Shown here one piece after another: positions 5,937 through 6,345 of a stretch of DNA of 6,345 bases. The notes under the pieces are model-generated. The model saw nothing but the letters and a program-made list of their open reading frames with translations, did not search any database and was not told where the DNA came from. Position 1 is the first letter of the stretch, and each line of letters starts with the position of its first letter. The DNA is from Candidatus Kuenenia stuttgartensis (GTDB taxonomy: Bacteria > Planctomycetota > UBA1135 > UBA2386), in NCBI GenBank assembly GCA_945861365.1, contig CAMAUH010000264.1, positions 1 to 6,345 on the forward strand, given 5' to 3'. Both the position numbers and the translations under genes were made by a program.

Positions 5937-6345
5937 ATGCGCTCCAACTACCTCGTCTTCGGCCAGCCCCTGATCGAACAACCGGAGATCGACGAGGTGC
6001 TCGCGTGCATGCGCAGCGCCTGGCTCGGCACCGGCCCGAAAGCGGCCGAGTTCGAACGCCGCGTCGCCGCCTACAAGGGCGTGCCGCACGCCGTCGGCCT
6101 GAACTCGTGCACCGCCGGCCTGCACCTCGCGTGCGTCGTGCTCGGCCTGCAACCCGGCGACGAGGTCATCACCACGCCGATGACGTTCTGCGCGACCGTC
6201 AACGCGATCGTGCATGCGGGCCTCGTGCCGGTGCTCGCCGACGTCGACCCGGTGACGATGAACATCGACCCGGTCGCGGTGCAGAAGAAGATCACCAAGC
6301 GCACCAAGGCGCTGCTGCCGGTGCACTTCGCCGGCCGCGCTTGCG
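5937..6345 (+). CDS. DegT/DnrJ/EryC1/StrS-family sugar aminotransferase, N-terminal part
   Basis: Members are PLP enzymes that usually transaminate keto-sugar nucleotides for surface polysaccharides, glycans or secondary metabolites. The 136 visible residues show the family start: FGQPLIEQPEIDEVLACM (8-25), WLGTGPKAAEFE (29-40), the PLP-phosphate loop NSCTAGLHLA (56-65), GDEVITTPMTFCATVNAI (74-91), where Phe84 sits at the position that often stacks on PLP, the DVDPVTMNIDP strand-turn (102-112), and PVHFAGRAC (128-136), just before the PLP-binding Asp. The Schiff-base Lys and the rest, about 240-260 residues, lie beyond the right edge. The ATG at 5937 matches the usual start of the family. No Shine-Dalgarno precedes it, so a short-leader or leaderless mRNA is possible. 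The exact sugar substrate cannot be told from this part. Confidence 0.93.
   Translation, partial: MRSNYLVFGQPLIEQPEIDEVLACMRSAWLGTGPKAAEFERRVAAYKGVPHAVGLNSCTAGLHLACVVLGLQPGDEVITTPMTFCATVNAIVHAGLVPVLADVDPVTMNIDPVAVQKKITKRTKALLPVHFAGRAC

Overview
The window reads as ordinary chromosome of a very GC-rich bacterium. Coding frames put G or C in most third positions, and long antisense ORFs with no family likeness lie across every real gene. The best lineage hint is the secreted protein at 1151-2072. Its layout (signal peptide, a Gly/Cys-rich segment, then a C-terminal part with 'PFTLPIPAAARPVRLFTQAV') resembles secreted proteins common in high-GC Planctomycetota. That placement is an inference from pattern memory.

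Layout. Minus strand, right to left: pgi (glucose-6-phosphate isomerase, 4125-2548); a small lipoprotein gene whose ATG overlaps the pgi stop codon (2551-2153); a secreted protein gene broken by an apparent one-base frameshift (2072-1151); and guaB (IMP dehydrogenase), which starts at a TTG with a good Shine-Dalgarno at 1040 and runs off the left edge. Plus strand: a PutP-like sodium:solute symporter (4162-5571), diverging from pgi across only 36 bp; a 365-bp gap with no convincing gene but a perfect 8-bp inverted repeat; and the N-terminal 136 residues of a DegT/DnrJ/EryC1/StrS-family sugar aminotransferase (5937 to the right edge).

How the genes relate. pgi (glycolysis/gluconeogenesis) and guaB (guanine nucleotide synthesis) are housekeeping genes. 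The lipoprotein is tied to pgi by the ATGA overlap, so it is probably translated with it. The secreted protein and guaB follow in the same direction after gaps of 80 and 110 bp and may have their own promoters. The aminotransferase probably opens a cell-surface or nucleotide-sugar locus that continues to the right.

I find no defence system, CRISPR array, mobile element, RNA gene or obviously new system. The points most worth a second look are the frameshift in the secreted gene, the compact pgi/symporter divergent promoter with a possible leaderless symporter mRNA, the pgi-lipoprotein coupling, and a Ser where PutP has its Na+-site Asp55.
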